64,000 nt of DNA. It comes from Akkermansia sp. RCC_12PD. GTDB taxonomy: Bacteria > Verrucomicrobiota > Verrucomicrobiia > Verrucomicrobiales > Akkermansiaceae. Made by a program: the position numbers and the translations under genes. Below, one piece after another: positions 1 to 9,872 of the stretch. How positions within the stretch are numbered: position 1 is the first letter of the stretch; every line of letters begins with the position of its first letter. Under the pieces are notes generated by a model. That model saw nothing but the letters and a program-made list of their open reading frames with translations, was not told the origin of the DNA and ran no database searches. Location of the stretch: contig NZ_CP143889.1 in assembly GCF_036417355.1 (NCBI RefSeq), positions 434,001 through 498,000 on the forward strand, in the 5' to 3' direction.

Positions 1-299
1 ATGCGTTCCAGATAACGCTGCACGTCTTCCGTGGAAAAGTCCCTGCGCGCGCAGAACACCACCAGATGGGAGGAGTCCGTCACCTGCGGCTGGTCCCAGG
101 AAACGGAGCGAAGCTCCGCTCGTACGGACGGCTCCCGCACGTCAATGAACTTCCACATTTGCAATCCCAGGGAGGAAGGGCTCAAATGCAGGGATTCCAG
201 CAGGGCGTTCCAGTCCGCCTCCGGAATGCGGCGGTTCGGGTTGAATATCTTGGTGGCATAGCGCCATTCCAGCGTTTTAATCAATTCCTGAGCATTCAT
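1..299 (-). CDS. Nitroreductase family NAD(P)H-dependent oxidoreductase (partial)
   Basis: The reverse strand opens with ATG at 299 and stays open to the window edge, giving 99 codons of an N-terminus; the C-terminal half lies outside. The start reads MNAQELIKTLEWRYATKIF, followed by a LHLSPSSLGLQMWKFI segment and SSHLVVFCARRDF. These match the FMN-binding N-terminal half of NfsB/NfnB-type nitroreductases (the SPSS-x-x-QPW-like loop and the VVFCA strand). Such enzymes use FMN and NAD(P)H to reduce nitroaromatics or quinones in the cytoplasm. The family assignment rests on this half only, so the substrate cannot be given. It follows lptD on the same strand after a 288-base gap in which no gene is supported. 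Confidence 0.8.
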   Translation of the reverse strand, partial: MNAQELIKTLEWRYATKIFNPNRRIPEADWNALLESLHLSPSSLGLQMWKFIDVREPSVRAELRSVSWDQPQVTDSSHLVVFCARRDFSTEDVQRYLER

Positions 300-587
300 A
301 TTCGTTATAAGACCAATGATTCAGAGCTTCCCGCGGATGCATGGCGTCAGAAACGCACTTTTCATGCCATCCGCTTCCGCCCTTTGTTCTTCATCATCCT
401 TCTTCTTTGCCGGAATGCAAGCCAAGGTTCCGGCACGCAGGCATCATGGCGGCAGGGGTTCCGGCCGGAATACGGAAGAAATGGCCGCAGGCAGGACAGG
501 AGGGTCGTGATATGACCGGAATGGCGGAATGCGCGGACTATCTCCACGTTCCTCCGGCATTTCCATTTGCCGTATCCGGGCGCAAGA

Positions 588-2987
588 CTACAGGAATTTA
601 ACCGGCATATGGTCGCCTGTCTCCTGAATTGTGAAGCTGATTCCCAGGCCGAATTCGTTCCTGCCGCCGTTTTTGCGTACGAACACTCCCACGCCCAGGT
701 ACCATGACCCCATATTATGGTACATGTTGTATTCCTGAATATCCAGCTTGCCGTCCAATAGGGAGAAGCGCCATTTGCCGCTGAAAGCCCAGGCTTCCGA
801 AAACCGCTGGAGAATGCGCAGGTCCAGCTGGCTGTTGTCCTCCAACAAGGCGTGCTGGTTCAAATAACGGTGCCCCACAGAGATTTCCGTGGACCGCCAG
901 GGCATGAAGCGCAGGGAGTTGTTGTATTCACGGCAGCCGGACACCCTGTCCCTCCCCAAAAGGGGCGCCTGCATTTCCGAACGGTACTCCATCCACGGAA
1001 CGGGATTCCAGCGCATGAAGGAGAACAGGTTGGAGAAGTCCCTCCGGTCAACGGGATCATATAAGTAGGCGTCCATGAACACATCCCAGGAAAACCAGCG
1101 GTGGGAATTAGCATCCCGGCTGGTCATCAGCATGTTGCGGAGCCCGTAGCGAAAAACCAGGCCGGAAGACAGGGAATCGATCTCCGTATATCTTCCCATG
1201 CTCAGCGAAGGAGGATTGGTAGTAGGCGTATCTCCGTCAATCTGGGGATAAAGTTCATGCAGCGTATTGGTCTTCACGTACGCCAGCGTGAAGTGCGGCT
1301 GGACAATGTGGTTCATGCCGTTGAGCCCCATGGAATCGCTGTACACGGAAGAATAGCGGCGGGAGAATTTGAAGTCCGCGTCCGTCCCCGCGTAAAAAAT
1401 GCCCTGGTTGAGCGGCTTGTTGTCTCCCGTATCGTAATAACCCGTGTAGCCGCCGCCCACCTTGGGGGTAAGGTTCAGGAATCCCATGATTTTATGGGAA
1501 GCGGAAAATTCATGGAACGTATGGAACCTGCTGTATCCGTCCGTCATGAGCATGCGGGCCCAGTAGTCATAGGCAGGGCTTCCCGGCTCCAGGCGGTCCA
1601 CCAGGTCCCGGATATCCGTCCGCATGAAAGGCGGCACATACTGCTTCAGGAAGGCAAAACTGGTGCGGCTTTCATACATGACGGGGGAGCGGAAGATGGG
1701 AGATTTGATGCGTTCGTAGCTCAATTCCGTCCGCTGGTCCGCCATGTAGAAATTGTTGGGCACGAAACGGTGCAGAAGGGAAAAATCATTGGTATCGTCC
1801 GTGCGGGAAAGAAGCACCGTGTTGTCCGGAGAGGAGTTGCGCTGGTAGATATCCGGGTAGAAGTCACGCAGCATGTACTCGTCGCTCAACATGTTGACAT
1901 TGGCTTTCAGACGCCATTCCGTCAGGGCGTTTTCCCGGAGGGACCACATCTGCTGGAGCGCCAGGCGCCACCTGTCGGGGTCCAGGTGTTCACGGTACTC
2001 GTCGTCGCCCGCGGAAATCTTCGCCCCCCGGTCATGGGTCATGTACACGGACAGGCCCGTCATGTCCGGGCATTTCTCCTCCAGCGGCACGTCCCGGATG
2101 TCCAGGCCGTACGCAAAACCGCGCCGGGTGCGGTAATCCAGATGCAGGGTGCCCAGGTAATCGGCGGAAGGCATGTGGTTTTCCACCCTCCTGTTTCCCA
2201 GAAGAAAGCCGTACTCGTTCAGCAGATAAGGCCCCCATATGGACCTGACTCCGGGCATGGGCAGGTATCCCACTTCCGGATTCAGGGAATGGCTGAGATA
2301 GGGAAAATAAAAGAAGGGAACGCCGCCGTAATGGAGGGTCAGATTCTTGAAGGAAAACCTGTCTTCCGGGTATACGCGTATCCTGTCCGCGGAAATCCAG
2401 GTGAGGGGGTCGCTCACATCTTCTGCGGTAATGGAAGCATCAAACGCTTCCAGATAGGACTGCCCCTTTTCGTCCGTCCTGTACTCAAAGTTGCCGCTGC
2501 GCAGAATCATTCCGTCCACCTTCGTCTTCAGGGCGTCGGAAGTGAAGGAATCGCTTTTCCGGTCGTATTCCGCGCTGCCGGCACGCGTCAGGCTGCTGGT
2601 ATTCGTCCGGCTGTCATGCTGGTAAATGGACAGGTTGCCCTTGAAAAAAACCTTGTCGGCGGCAGCATCCACCTCTGCCCGGTCGGCAAACACTTCCAGC
2701 CCGGTGTCCGTAATGATGTGAACCTGCGGAGCGCCTTCAAAAATGAACGTCTTGCGGTCGTGGATATAGCTGAGGGGCCCCTCGTTGGAGATTGTCAGAT
2801 AGGAAGGCATCTCCGGCATCATGGAACCGGAAAACAGATTTCCGACGCGTTCCGTCCGGTCATCCTTCCCTTCGTCTCCGGCAGGCGGTCCGCCCGGAGC
2901 GTTTTCCGCCGCCGTTTCCGCAGCCAAGGGCACACTCAAGGCGATCAGCGCCGCCGCGCCCCATAGCTTTGCGTTCATCCCAATCAT
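588..2987 (-). CDS. lptD: LPS assembly outer-membrane protein LptD
   Basis: About 799 residues, usual for LptD. The protein starts with a signal peptide (NAKLWGAAALIALSVPLAAE), then an OstA/LptA-like jellyroll (roughly residues 60-190, including FIFEGAPQVHIITDTGLEVF and VFFKGNLSIYQ), then a long beta-barrel rich in aromatic strands that ends in a strand finishing KFL. The segment LHYGGVPFFYFPYLSHSLNP is the typical LptD linker between jellyroll and barrel. LptD forms the outer-membrane translocon that inserts lipopolysaccharide. The frame extends upstream to a TTG at 3020, but ATG codons at 2987 and 2978 put the signal peptide at the true N-terminus; I prefer 2987 or 2978. It lies 78 bases downstream of the secreted protease gene on the same strand. 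Confidence 0.88.
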   Translation of the reverse strand: MIGMNAKLWGAAALIALSVPLAAETAAENAPGGPPAGDEGKDDRTERVGNLFSGSMMPEMPSYLTISNEGPLSYIHDRKTFIFEGAPQVHIITDTGLEVFADRAEVDAAADKVFFKGNLSIYQHDSRTNTSSLTRAGSAEYDRKSDSFTSDALKTKVDGMILRSGNFEYRTDEKGQSYLEAFDASITAEDVSDPLTWISADRIRVYPEDRFSFKNLTLHYGGVPFFYFPYLSHSLNPEVGYLPMPGVRSIWGPYLLNEYGFLLGNRRVENHMPSADYLGTLHLDYRTRRGFAYGLDIRDVPLEEKCPDMTGLSVYMTHDRGAKISAGDDEYREHLDPDRWRLALQQMWSLRENALTEWRLKANVNMLSDEYMLRDFYPDIYQRNSSPDNTVLLSRTDDTNDFSLLHRFVPNNFYMADQRTELSYERIKSPIFRSPVMYESRTSFAFLKQYVPPFMRTDIRDLVDRLEPGSPAYDYWARMLMTDGYSRFHTFHEFSASHKIMGFLNLTPKVGGGYTGYYDTGDNKPLNQGIFYAGTDADFKFSRRYSSVYSDSMGLNGMNHIVQPHFTLAYVKTNTLHELYPQIDGDTPTTNPPSLSMGRYTEIDSLSSGLVFRYGLRNMLMTSRDANSHRWFSWDVFMDAYLYDPVDRRDFSNLFSFMRWNPVPWMEYRSEMQAPLLGRDRVSGCREYNNSLRFMPWRSTEISVGHRYLNQHALLEDNSQLDLRILQRFSEAWAFSGKWRFSLLDGKLDIQEYNMYHNMGSWYLGVGVFVRKNGGRNEFGLGISFTIQETGDHMPVKFL

Positions 2988-3065
2988 GGCTAGTCCACAG
3001 AACACTATGAGAAAGGACAAAAGACAAGCCTAATGTCATATTTCTCCGCCAGTGGCCGCCAAATT

Positions 3066-4976
3066 TTACCGGGTAAGAACGCCGTTGGCAATGATGCCCC
3101 AGTCCGCCGTATTCCCGTCTCCGGCGTCATCCACGCGGATTTCCAGCTTTTTCCCGCCTTCCACCGCTACCCGGACCGGCACGGAAGAGCCGTCTTTCAG
3201 CACGGGGGATTCAAAAAGCTTTTTCCCGTCCAGATAAACGCCAAACCTGACGCTGCCATCGGAGCCGAACGGCAGTCCCACATCCGCGTGGAATTCCTTC
3301 CAGGCGCCATTCAGATCATAGGCGAAAACCGCCGGGGCATGCGCCAGGATGAAATGTTCCGGACGGCCGATTGTCTTGAAGAATGGAACAGGTCCCAGAT
3401 CCGACGGGAAGAGGACATCCCACAGAGGAACGGCCCACCCCACCTGCGCTACGGAGGGCTTGCAGTCATTCAGGCTGACGCGGGCAAGGTCCGCCGGGAT
3501 TCCGGCAGGCGTGAATTCCTGGGAGACGTCCCTGCGTTCCAGGGCGCGCTTCCAGACAGAAAGCCATTCCTTCACCTCCGGCCTGGAGCCATGCCTGCGT
3601 TCCACTTCCGCCAAGGCCTTCCCCGCTTCATCCGTGCGGCCGCGCATCCACAGGTTTTGCACATCGCCGAAGTAAACGGACTGTGCCAGTGAAGGCACTT
3701 TGGCCCCCTGCTCGTCCAGCCACACGGGCAGCGTGGTCATGCAGCGCGTGCTGTCGCAGTTCAGAACGGCCACGCGCATCTCGATAAAGCCGCCCTTGAA
3801 CCCGGGCCTGCAAATGGTCAGGTCAAACTCTCCGCTGCCGTTCAAGGCGCCGCCCACGGCATTGGAGTCATAGTCGGAACCGCCGGGCGGGTCCAGATGG
3901 ACCACAATCCCGTAAGCCGGGCGGTCAAGCCTGACTTTTCCTTTCAAGCGCAAGCCGTCCTTGACGGGAATGGCCTCCAGCCGTTCAAAGGAACCCGGAA
4001 CGTACTTGCCGATCATGCGGCCGAAGGAGGCATCCGCGGGAAGGGAGGTTTCCACACCGTTGAAGAGGGGAACGCTGGCCAGCTTCAAGGCATCTGTCGG
4101 CGCCAGGAACGAGCCCTTGCCCTCCTTGCGCAATTCGTTGCCGTACGTATAGTTGCCGGAACCCATCAGTGATTCCCCGGCATCGGGATAATCCCATCCC
4201 GTCCCCGTATGGGGAAGGCCGAAGGAGTGCCCCAGTTCATGAGCCGTTCCTCCTATGTAAATGGAGGCATTCTTGCCTTTGGTAACTTTGAAGCGGCCGC
4301 CCGTCATCATGGAAGTGTCCAGGAAATTGGCGGGGTCCAGCCCTTCCTGGTCACAGGTCCAGCCAGTGCCCTGGTGGCTGAAGCCGCCGCCGTAATAGGG
4401 GCCCACACCATCCGGAAGCTGGCAGATGATCAGCACATGCTCTTTTTCAATGTCAATGCCCTTGGAAGCCAGCACCTTCCTGGCGGCTTCACGGGAAACG
4501 GGGCCGGAATTCTGCACATTCATCCCGCTCATGGGCTTGTCCACATAAGCGTCATGCACAATCAGGCGCCCCTGGGCGTCCAGGTCCAGCTTGAACGTCA
4601 GGGGAGGAAAACCGTTGGCCTGCATCTGGTCCGCATAATAGGCCTGGATATTTTTCAGCAAATGATCATACCGTTCCCGGTACTTGTCCAGGGCCGGCCT
4701 GTCCTTGAACGTTACGTAAACCACATGCAGCTTTCTGCCGGACGCGGGTTTTCCCTGATGGTAGACGCTCAGTGTCTTCCAGGCCGCTTTTGCGTTGGCG
4801 ACATCCCGGGGATTCGCCCTCCAACTCACGGGCAGGCGGGTAAACTCCGCCCCTGCGGGGGCGTCAGACTGAACGGGAGCAGCAGGGGAGACATCTCCGT
4901 CCATGCCGCGGGCATTCCATATCCCCGTTCCCAGGGCCAGCAGGAGTACAAAAAAACGTTTAGACATAAAATCCAT
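3066..4976 (-). CDS. Secreted metzincin-like zinc protease with C-terminal NPCBM-type domain
   Basis: 636 residues with an N-terminal signal peptide (KRFFVLLLALGTGIW). The centre holds AHELGHSFGLPHTG, a complete HExxHxxGxxH zinc site, followed by SLMGSGNY as a probable Met-turn; together these define a metzincin-type metallopeptidase. The last about 130 residues (PVPFFKTIGRPEHF through VRFGVYLDGKKLFESPVL to IRVDDAGDGNTADWG) look like an NPCBM domain, a carbohydrate-binding fold with the GSVxFxVxxDGK and VxDxGDG signatures. Inference: a secreted or surface protease directed to glycoproteins such as mucin. It begins 7 bases after the stop of the glycosidase gene, so the two are probably cotranscribed. 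ATG at 4967 is an alternative start. Confidence 0.8.
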   Translation of the reverse strand: MDFMSKRFFVLLLALGTGIWNARGMDGDVSPAAPVQSDAPAGAEFTRLPVSWRANPRDVANAKAAWKTLSVYHQGKPASGRKLHVVYVTFKDRPALDKYRERYDHLLKNIQAYYADQMQANGFPPLTFKLDLDAQGRLIVHDAYVDKPMSGMNVQNSGPVSREAARKVLASKGIDIEKEHVLIICQLPDGVGPYYGGGFSHQGTGWTCDQEGLDPANFLDTSMMTGGRFKVTKGKNASIYIGGTAHELGHSFGLPHTGTGWDYPDAGESLMGSGNYTYGNELRKEGKGSFLAPTDALKLASVPLFNGVETSLPADASFGRMIGKYVPGSFERLEAIPVKDGLRLKGKVRLDRPAYGIVVHLDPPGGSDYDSNAVGGALNGSGEFDLTICRPGFKGGFIEMRVAVLNCDSTRCMTTLPVWLDEQGAKVPSLAQSVYFGDVQNLWMRGRTDEAGKALAEVERRHGSRPEVKEWLSVWKRALERRDVSQEFTPAGIPADLARVSLNDCKPSVAQVGWAVPLWDVLFPSDLGPVPFFKTIGRPEHFILAHAPAVFAYDLNGAWKEFHADVGLPFGSDGSVRFGVYLDGKKLFESPVLKDGSSVPVRVAVEGGKKLEIRVDDAGDGNTADWGIIANGVLTR

Positions 4977-4983
4977 GAAGTCG

Positions 4984-7224
4984 TCAGGATATACGCGTGA
5001 AACGGAGATGTTTTATCACTGCATCATTCACCAGGCGGTTCATATTCACGGAAAATGAATCATACGCCAGCTCCACGCGGCATGGCCCCGGCTTCAGCAC
5101 GACCTCCACGGCAGTGGAATAAATGAAGCAGTCCCAGTTGCCAGACCGGGACGTATGGGGAAAGGCCAGCGTGCCCGCCCGCCGCCCGTTCAGATACAGG
5201 CTGCGCATGGCGCAGGTATTCCCGTCGGACACGTCATAGGTGCCGTTGGCAAAAAACGCATCCACCCGGTACACGCCCGGACGGTCAATGTTCACGTTGT
5301 AAAACAGCGCGTCCGGAGACTTGGTGACGCGGGAGGACCAGACCTCGTCTCCGGCCAGGCCGCAGGGGCGTGTCTCCAGGCGCGAATCCGCGGAAGGATA
5401 CTCATTGGGTTCATTCAGAAAGGATTCCCTCCCATCCAGAGCAACGGCCATCACCTGGTAATGCGCCTCCCCTTCCGCCGGGGCGGCAATGTAGTAGCAA
5501 TATTCCGTCTGGGACACGGGAATTCCGTTCCGAAATACACGGTAATAATCCGCGCCGGGAACGGCGGTCCAGGAGATCCCGTGGCGGCTGGCTTTCCATT
5601 CGGGGGACGCCAGGCTCCGTTTTACATGCGACAAATTCACTTGCCCGGGATGTTCACCATCCGAGGCCAGTTCCAGTTCCACAGCCTTTCTTCCCTTCCC
5701 CCCGGCGGGCAGCACCGGGTCAGCTTCCTGCCCGTTGATCCGGCAGCAGACAATCCGCCTGCCCTGCCCGCTCACCCTGACATCCACCGTCATGCCGCGG
5801 TATTCCAGCCCGGACAGCTCGTGCACGCCCGCAAAGGAATCCGGAATGCACGGGCGGAACTCCAGGGAGTCTGGGGAAACGCGAAGTCCGAACAATCCCT
5901 TGTAAAAACCTCCCAGCATGCCGGCAATGCTCCAGAGCTGGCTGTCGGAACTGAGCAGGAGTCCCTCGTCCAGCCCAGTTTCCAGAAGAAGGTTCTCCTT
6001 GTTGGTGCCGCACAGAAGTGCCGCGCGCACCATGCAGGCCAGCGCCAGGGCCAGCCCGCACTCATTCCCTGTGGCCGCGGCGGCCTGCGCATAATACCCC
6101 TCCAGGAACGGCCAGGTGGCCCGGTTGTGGTATGGAGGCACATCTTCCGGCATCTGGGGATGGAAACAGGGAATGCCGTAAACGCAATGGGGCAGTGCTG
6201 CCACCATGCGCGCCGCATGGGCGCCATGCGCGTGGCCCAGGAGCACGCAAAGCATATTTCCCAGGCTGTCCACCTTTTCCGACAGAACGGGGTACCCCCG
6301 GCCATACAGATACTGTCCGTACAAATCGTTGCCCGGAATGCGGAAAAATTTTTCAACCACTACGGAAAGAGCCGCTCCCTTTCCGTCCCATTCCCGTGCC
6401 TTTCCTTCCATCCCCAGCTCCCGGAACATCCGGGCCAGCATTTTCCGGGCCGCGGCGTGCAGAACCATGGTGGAAAGGCAGGAAGAATCCCCGATGTCCG
6501 CCGAAGTCATCCAGGCCGGATAACTCTGTTCCCTCCAATCCAAAAAGGAAGACTCTCCTTTCATCAGGCCGCCTGTCATCGTCAGCACCTTTTCATCCTT
6601 CAGACAGGTTTTTTCCAGCACGCGGGACGCCCGGAGCAGCCAGTCCCCGTCCCCCGTCAGGCAATACGCCTCCCACGCGGCGATGCACCACACCACCCGG
6701 TCTGAAGAAATGGGCCAGGAACCGCCCGTTCCGGTATCCTGCTCCACCTCCCCGTTCCGCACGCGGGCCTGCAGGCTTTTCATGCAGGCCCGGACATTCC
6801 ACATTCCCAGCCCCAGATGCGTGGCATAGGCGATGTCCCTGGTCCATACCGAGGGCCAGTTGGCTCCGGTACGGAAGGTGCCTTCTTCATTGAGCAGGGC
6901 TCCTGCCTCGTTCAAGGCGAGGCAGTAGGCCTTGTTCAGAACCTCAAATCCGCTGCGGTAGCGCGGGCCGTATTCCGTCTCCGGCACAATGCGCCATTCG
7001 GAATACCGGCCATTCTTCATCGTCCTCACCCGGCCATCCTTTTCCACTTGCGCCCAATGGAAGTCATCCTGGTTCAAGCGGCTTCCGGTCAGCGTAAACG
7101 CTTCTCCCCTGTATAATATGCGGTCCTGGTCCATAAATGAAACGGCATTCGGGTCTATCACCCTGTCTATAACATGAAAATCAATTCCTGTCCCGCTGAA
7201 AATGAGGCTTATGGAGTTCTGCAC
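4984..7224 (-). CDS. Six-hairpin glycosidase-like protein with C-terminal accessory domains
   Basis: 746 residues. The N-terminal 450 residues look like an (alpha/alpha)6 glycoside hydrolase: NWPSVWTRDIAYATHLG, DTGTGGSWPISSDRVVW, SFLDWREQSYPAWM and NRATWPFLEGYY carry the aspartate and glutamate residues expected in such a barrel (related to amylo-glucosidase, GH37 or GH63-like folds). A fibronectin III-like segment follows (about 545-610; ISWTAVPGADYYRVFRNG) and then a lectin-like tail (YFNVN and GVYRVDAFFANGTYDVSDGN). No signal peptide is evident. The start is uncertain: 7224 is GTG, the first ATG is at 7134, and the mdh terminator sits just upstream. The substrate is not predictable; the coupling to a protease with a carbohydrate-binding module suggests host glycoprotein breakdown. 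Confidence 0.7.
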   Translation of the reverse strand: MQNSISLIFSGTGIDFHVIDRVIDPNAVSFMDQDRILYRGEAFTLTGSRLNQDDFHWAQVEKDGRVRTMKNGRYSEWRIVPETEYGPRYRSGFEVLNKAYCLALNEAGALLNEEGTFRTGANWPSVWTRDIAYATHLGLGMWNVRACMKSLQARVRNGEVEQDTGTGGSWPISSDRVVWCIAAWEAYCLTGDGDWLLRASRVLEKTCLKDEKVLTMTGGLMKGESSFLDWREQSYPAWMTSADIGDSSCLSTMVLHAAARKMLARMFRELGMEGKAREWDGKGAALSVVVEKFFRIPGNDLYGQYLYGRGYPVLSEKVDSLGNMLCVLLGHAHGAHAARMVAALPHCVYGIPCFHPQMPEDVPPYHNRATWPFLEGYYAQAAAATGNECGLALALACMVRAALLCGTNKENLLLETGLDEGLLLSSDSQLWSIAGMLGGFYKGLFGLRVSPDSLEFRPCIPDSFAGVHELSGLEYRGMTVDVRVSGQGRRIVCCRINGQEADPVLPAGGKGRKAVELELASDGEHPGQVNLSHVKRSLASPEWKASRHGISWTAVPGADYYRVFRNGIPVSQTEYCYYIAAPAEGEAHYQVMAVALDGRESFLNEPNEYPSADSRLETRPCGLAGDEVWSSRVTKSPDALFYNVNIDRPGVYRVDAFFANGTYDVSDGNTCAMRSLYLNGRRAGTLAFPHTSRSGNWDCFIYSTAVEVVLKPGPCRVELAYDSFSVNMNRLVNDAVIKHLRFTRIS

Positions 7225-7231
7225 GCAATAA

Positions 7232-7264
7232 AAAACCGGGCTCCCGCCAGGGAACCCGGTTTAC
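7232..7264 (-). terminator. Rho-independent terminator of mdh
   Basis: AAACCGGG and CCCGGTTT form the base of a GC-rich hairpin just after the mdh stop, followed on the minus strand by a T run. It lies directly before the glycosidase start codon region, so that gene needs read-through or its own promoter. Confidence 0.75.
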
Positions 7265-7281
7265 AAAACACAAATCAACGT

Positions 7282-8271
7282 TTAGTGCTGCAACAGAGAA
7301 GTAACGGCGTCGCGTTCCTCCTTCAGTTCATTGACAGTGACGTCAATCTTTTCCTGGGAGAACGCATCGATCGGAAGGCCCTGCACGATTTCCCAGCCGC
7401 CGTCCTTGGTGGTGCGGATCGGGAAGGAGCAGATGATGCCCTTTTCAATGCCATAGGAACCGTCGGAACAGACGGCCACGGAATACCAGTCGCCTTCGGG
7501 CGTCTGGGTAGCCAGGCTGCGCACGGTATCTACGGCGGCGGAAGCGGCGGAAGCGGCGGAGGAAGCTCCGCGAGCCTTGATGATGGCGGCGCCGCGCTGC
7601 TGGACGGTGGTGATGAAGTCGCCCTTGAGCCATTCCGTATCCTTGATGACTTCCGTCACCGGCTTGCCGCCGATCTTGGCATTCGTGAAATCCGGATACT
7701 GGGTGGAGGAGTGGTTGCCCCAAATGGCCACGTTGGTCACTTCCGTCACATGAACCCCAGCCTTTTCAGCAAGCTGGCTTTTGGCGCGGTTTTCATCCAG
7801 GCGGGTCATGGCGAAGAAACGGTCGGACGGAACGCCGCTGGCGTTATGCATGGCGATCAGGGCGTTCGTATTGCACGGGTTGCCGACGACCAGCACGCGC
7901 ACATCCTTGGCGGCGCTGCGGGCGATGGCCTGTCCCTGGCCGATGAACACCTTGCCGTTGATATCCAGCAGGTCCTTGCGTTCCATACCGGCCTTGCGGG
8001 GTACGGAACCTACCAGAAGGCACCAGTTGGCGCCGGCGAACGCTTCATCCGGATCACTGGTGGGGACGATCTCGTTGAGAAGCGGGAACGCGGCATCACG
8101 CAATTCCATCACAACGCCTTCCAGGGCATTCATGGCCGGCGGAATTTCCAGCAGGCGCAGATTGATGGGCTGATCCGGTCCCAGCATGCTGCCGGAGGCA
8201 ATGCGGAACAGCAGGGAATAGGCAATTTGTCCGGCGGCTCCTGTAACGGTAACGGTGATAGGTGTTTTCAT
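7282..8271 (-). CDS. mdh: Malate dehydrogenase
   Basis: 329 residues, normal for the cytosolic-type bacterial malate dehydrogenase. The NAD-binding glycine motif [20 protein letters not shown] is at the N-terminus, followed by [20 protein letters not shown], the substrate-loop arginine region [24 protein letters not shown], and the catalytic histidine region [16 protein letters not shown]-like (read here as [18 protein letters not shown]). The enzyme interconverts malate and oxaloacetate with NAD in the TCA cycle or the reductive succinate or propionate branch. It is divergently transcribed from the UDP-glucose dehydrogenase gene across a 171-base AT-rich gap and ends at a strong terminator. 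Confidence 0.95.
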   Translation of the reverse strand: MKTPITVTVTGAAGQIAYSLLFRIASGSMLGPDQPINLRLLEIPPAMNALEGVVMELRDAAFPLLNEIVPTSDPDEAFAGANWCLLVGSVPRKAGMERKDLLDINGKVFIGQGQAIARSAAKDVRVLVVGNPCNTNALIAMHNASGVPSDRFFAMTRLDENRAKSQLAEKAGVHVTEVTNVAIWGNHSSTQYPDFTNAKIGGKPVTEVIKDTEWLKGDFITTVQQRGAAIIKARGASSAASAASAAVDTVRSLATQTPEGDWYSVAVCSDGSYGIEKGIICSFPIRTTKDGGWEIVQGLPIDAFSQEKIDVTVNELKEERDAVTSLLQH

Positions 8272-8442
8272 AACTTAAACTAAAAATGGACAGATTTGCT
8301 CTGTCTGGCCGCAGGTATAACACAACCGGAGAGGGTGCTCAATCAGTAACTTTTTATGTTGGCAAAAAAAAGCATTCCTCATTATGCTTGAATATGCCCT
8401 TGCACGCATTTATTCTTTTTTTACTAATTTTTTACTTTCATC

Positions 8443-9765
8443 ATGAATTTAACCATTATCGGAAGCGGATATGTTGGACTGACTACGGGGACCTGCTTCG
8501 CGGAAATGGGCCACCATGTCATCTGCGTAGACAATAACAGGGAAAAAATAAGGACGCTGCAATCCGGGTCCATTCCCATTTACGAGCCCAAACTGGAAGA
8601 CCTCATCAGGAAAAACGTGGCCGTGGGGCGGCTGGAATTCTCCCCGGACATCGCTTCATCCATCCCGCAAAGCGACGTCATCTTCATCGCCGTACCCACG
8701 CCGCCCAATACGGACGGCTCCGTGGACCTGACCTACATTGAAAAAGTGGCGCGGGAAATCGCCGAAGTCCTGAAGCCGGAAATGGGCTACAAGGTCATCG
8801 TGGACAAATCAACCGTACCCGTCAAAACAGGGGAAAAAGTCAGGCAGACCATTCAGCGCTACGCGGGGACGGACGTTCAATTCGACATCGTCTCCAATCC
8901 GGAATTCCTGCGGGAAGGCTGCGCCGTGAACGACCTTCTCCATCCGGACCGCATCGTCATCGGGGCCAATTCCGAACGAGCCATGAATGTCATCAAACGC
9001 GTTTACCAGCCCATCCATGCCCCCATTCTGGAAACGGACGTCAATTCCGCGGAACTCATCAAGCATGCGGCCAACTCTTTCCTGGCCCTGAAAATTTCCT
9101 ACATCAACGCCGTGGCCAAGGTATGTGAAAAAACCGGGGCGGACGTGGAGCTCGTCGCGGAAGGCATCGGGATGGACAAGCGCATCTCCCGCCACTTCCT
9201 CAATGCGGGACTGGGCTACGGCGGATCCTGTTTCCCGAAGGATGTGAAAGCCTTCATCAACATCAGCCGTACGCTGGGCATTCCCTTCACCCTGCTGGAG
9301 GAAGTGGAACGCATCAACGACTCCCAGCACACGCTCTTCCTGGATCAAATCAGGGACCGCCTCTGGGTGCTCAAAGACAAGAAAATAGCCGTATGGGGCC
9401 TGGCCTTTAAACAGAACACGGACGATATACGCGAATCCATCTCCCTCAAGCTGTGTGAAAAACTCCGCAAAGAAGGGGCCATCGTCACCGCTACGGACCC
9501 CAAAGCCATCGGCACGGCACGTTCCAGACTGGAGGAACTGGGCATCACTCCGGTGGAGGATATGTACGAATGCGCACGAGACGCGGAAGTGCTGATCATC
9601 GCCACGGAATGGAGCGACTACGCCAATGCGGACCTGCAAAAACTGGCGGAAGTCATGCGCAACCGCATCATCTTTGACGGAAGGAACATCCTGTCCCCAG
9701 CCAATATAACAGCCGTGGGATTTGAATACCACTCCGTGGGCCGTCCTTTCATAGAAGAAGCCTGA
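8443..9765 (+). CDS. ugd: UDP-glucose 6-dehydrogenase
   Basis: 440 residues. The Rossmann motif IIGSGYVGLTTGTCFAEMGH opens the protein, the catalytic cysteine lies in GYGGSCFPKDVKAF (about residue 262), and the C-terminal UDP-binding domain begins near KIAVWGLAFKQNTDDIRESI. It oxidises UDP-glucose to UDP-glucuronate with two NAD and so supplies precursors for capsule, exopolysaccharide or LPS. It stands alone between divergent mdh and a convergent outer-membrane protein gene and ends at a hairpin shared with that gene. The exopolysaccharide export operon is 23 kb away, so a functional link is only inferred. Confidence 0.95.
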   Translation: MNLTIIGSGYVGLTTGTCFAEMGHHVICVDNNREKIRTLQSGSIPIYEPKLEDLIRKNVAVGRLEFSPDIASSIPQSDVIFIAVPTPPNTDGSVDLTYIEKVAREIAEVLKPEMGYKVIVDKSTVPVKTGEKVRQTIQRYAGTDVQFDIVSNPEFLREGCAVNDLLHPDRIVIGANSERAMNVIKRVYQPIHAPILETDVNSAELIKHAANSFLALKISYINAVAKVCEKTGADVELVAEGIGMDKRISRHFLNAGLGYGGSCFPKDVKAFINISRTLGIPFTLLEEVERINDSQHTLFLDQIRDRLWVLKDKKIAVWGLAFKQNTDDIRESISLKLCEKLRKEGAIVTATDPKAIGTARSRLEELGITPVEDMYECARDAEVLIIATEWSDYANADLQKLAEVMRNRIIFDGRNILSPANITAVGFEYHSVGRPFIEEA

Positions 9766-9810
9766 TTCCGCCGCAACCGGCGCAGGCGCCTGGACAAGCA
9801 ATTTAAAAAA

Positions 9811-9843
9811 GACCCCAGAGCGTTGATCCGCTCCGGGGTCTTC
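9811..9843. terminator. Bidirectional terminator between ugd and a convergent gene
   Basis: GACCCC-A-GAGCG and CGCTC-C-GGGGTC form a strong hairpin with an A run on one side (AAAAAA before it) and TCTTCC on the other. It can end ugd on plus and the outer-membrane protein gene on minus. Confidence 0.75.
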
Positions 9844-9872
9844 CATCATTAATGCGCTATCCTGCCAATTCT

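Noticed and set aside
1101-2966. 621-codon plus-strand frame
   Set aside because: It runs antisense to lptD, which has clear domains; the frame has no family features.
8343-8375. Possible sigma-54 promoter before ugd (TGGCAAAAAAAAGCA)
   Set aside because: The GG-GC spacing is 9 bases, not 10, and the TTGC element is missing.
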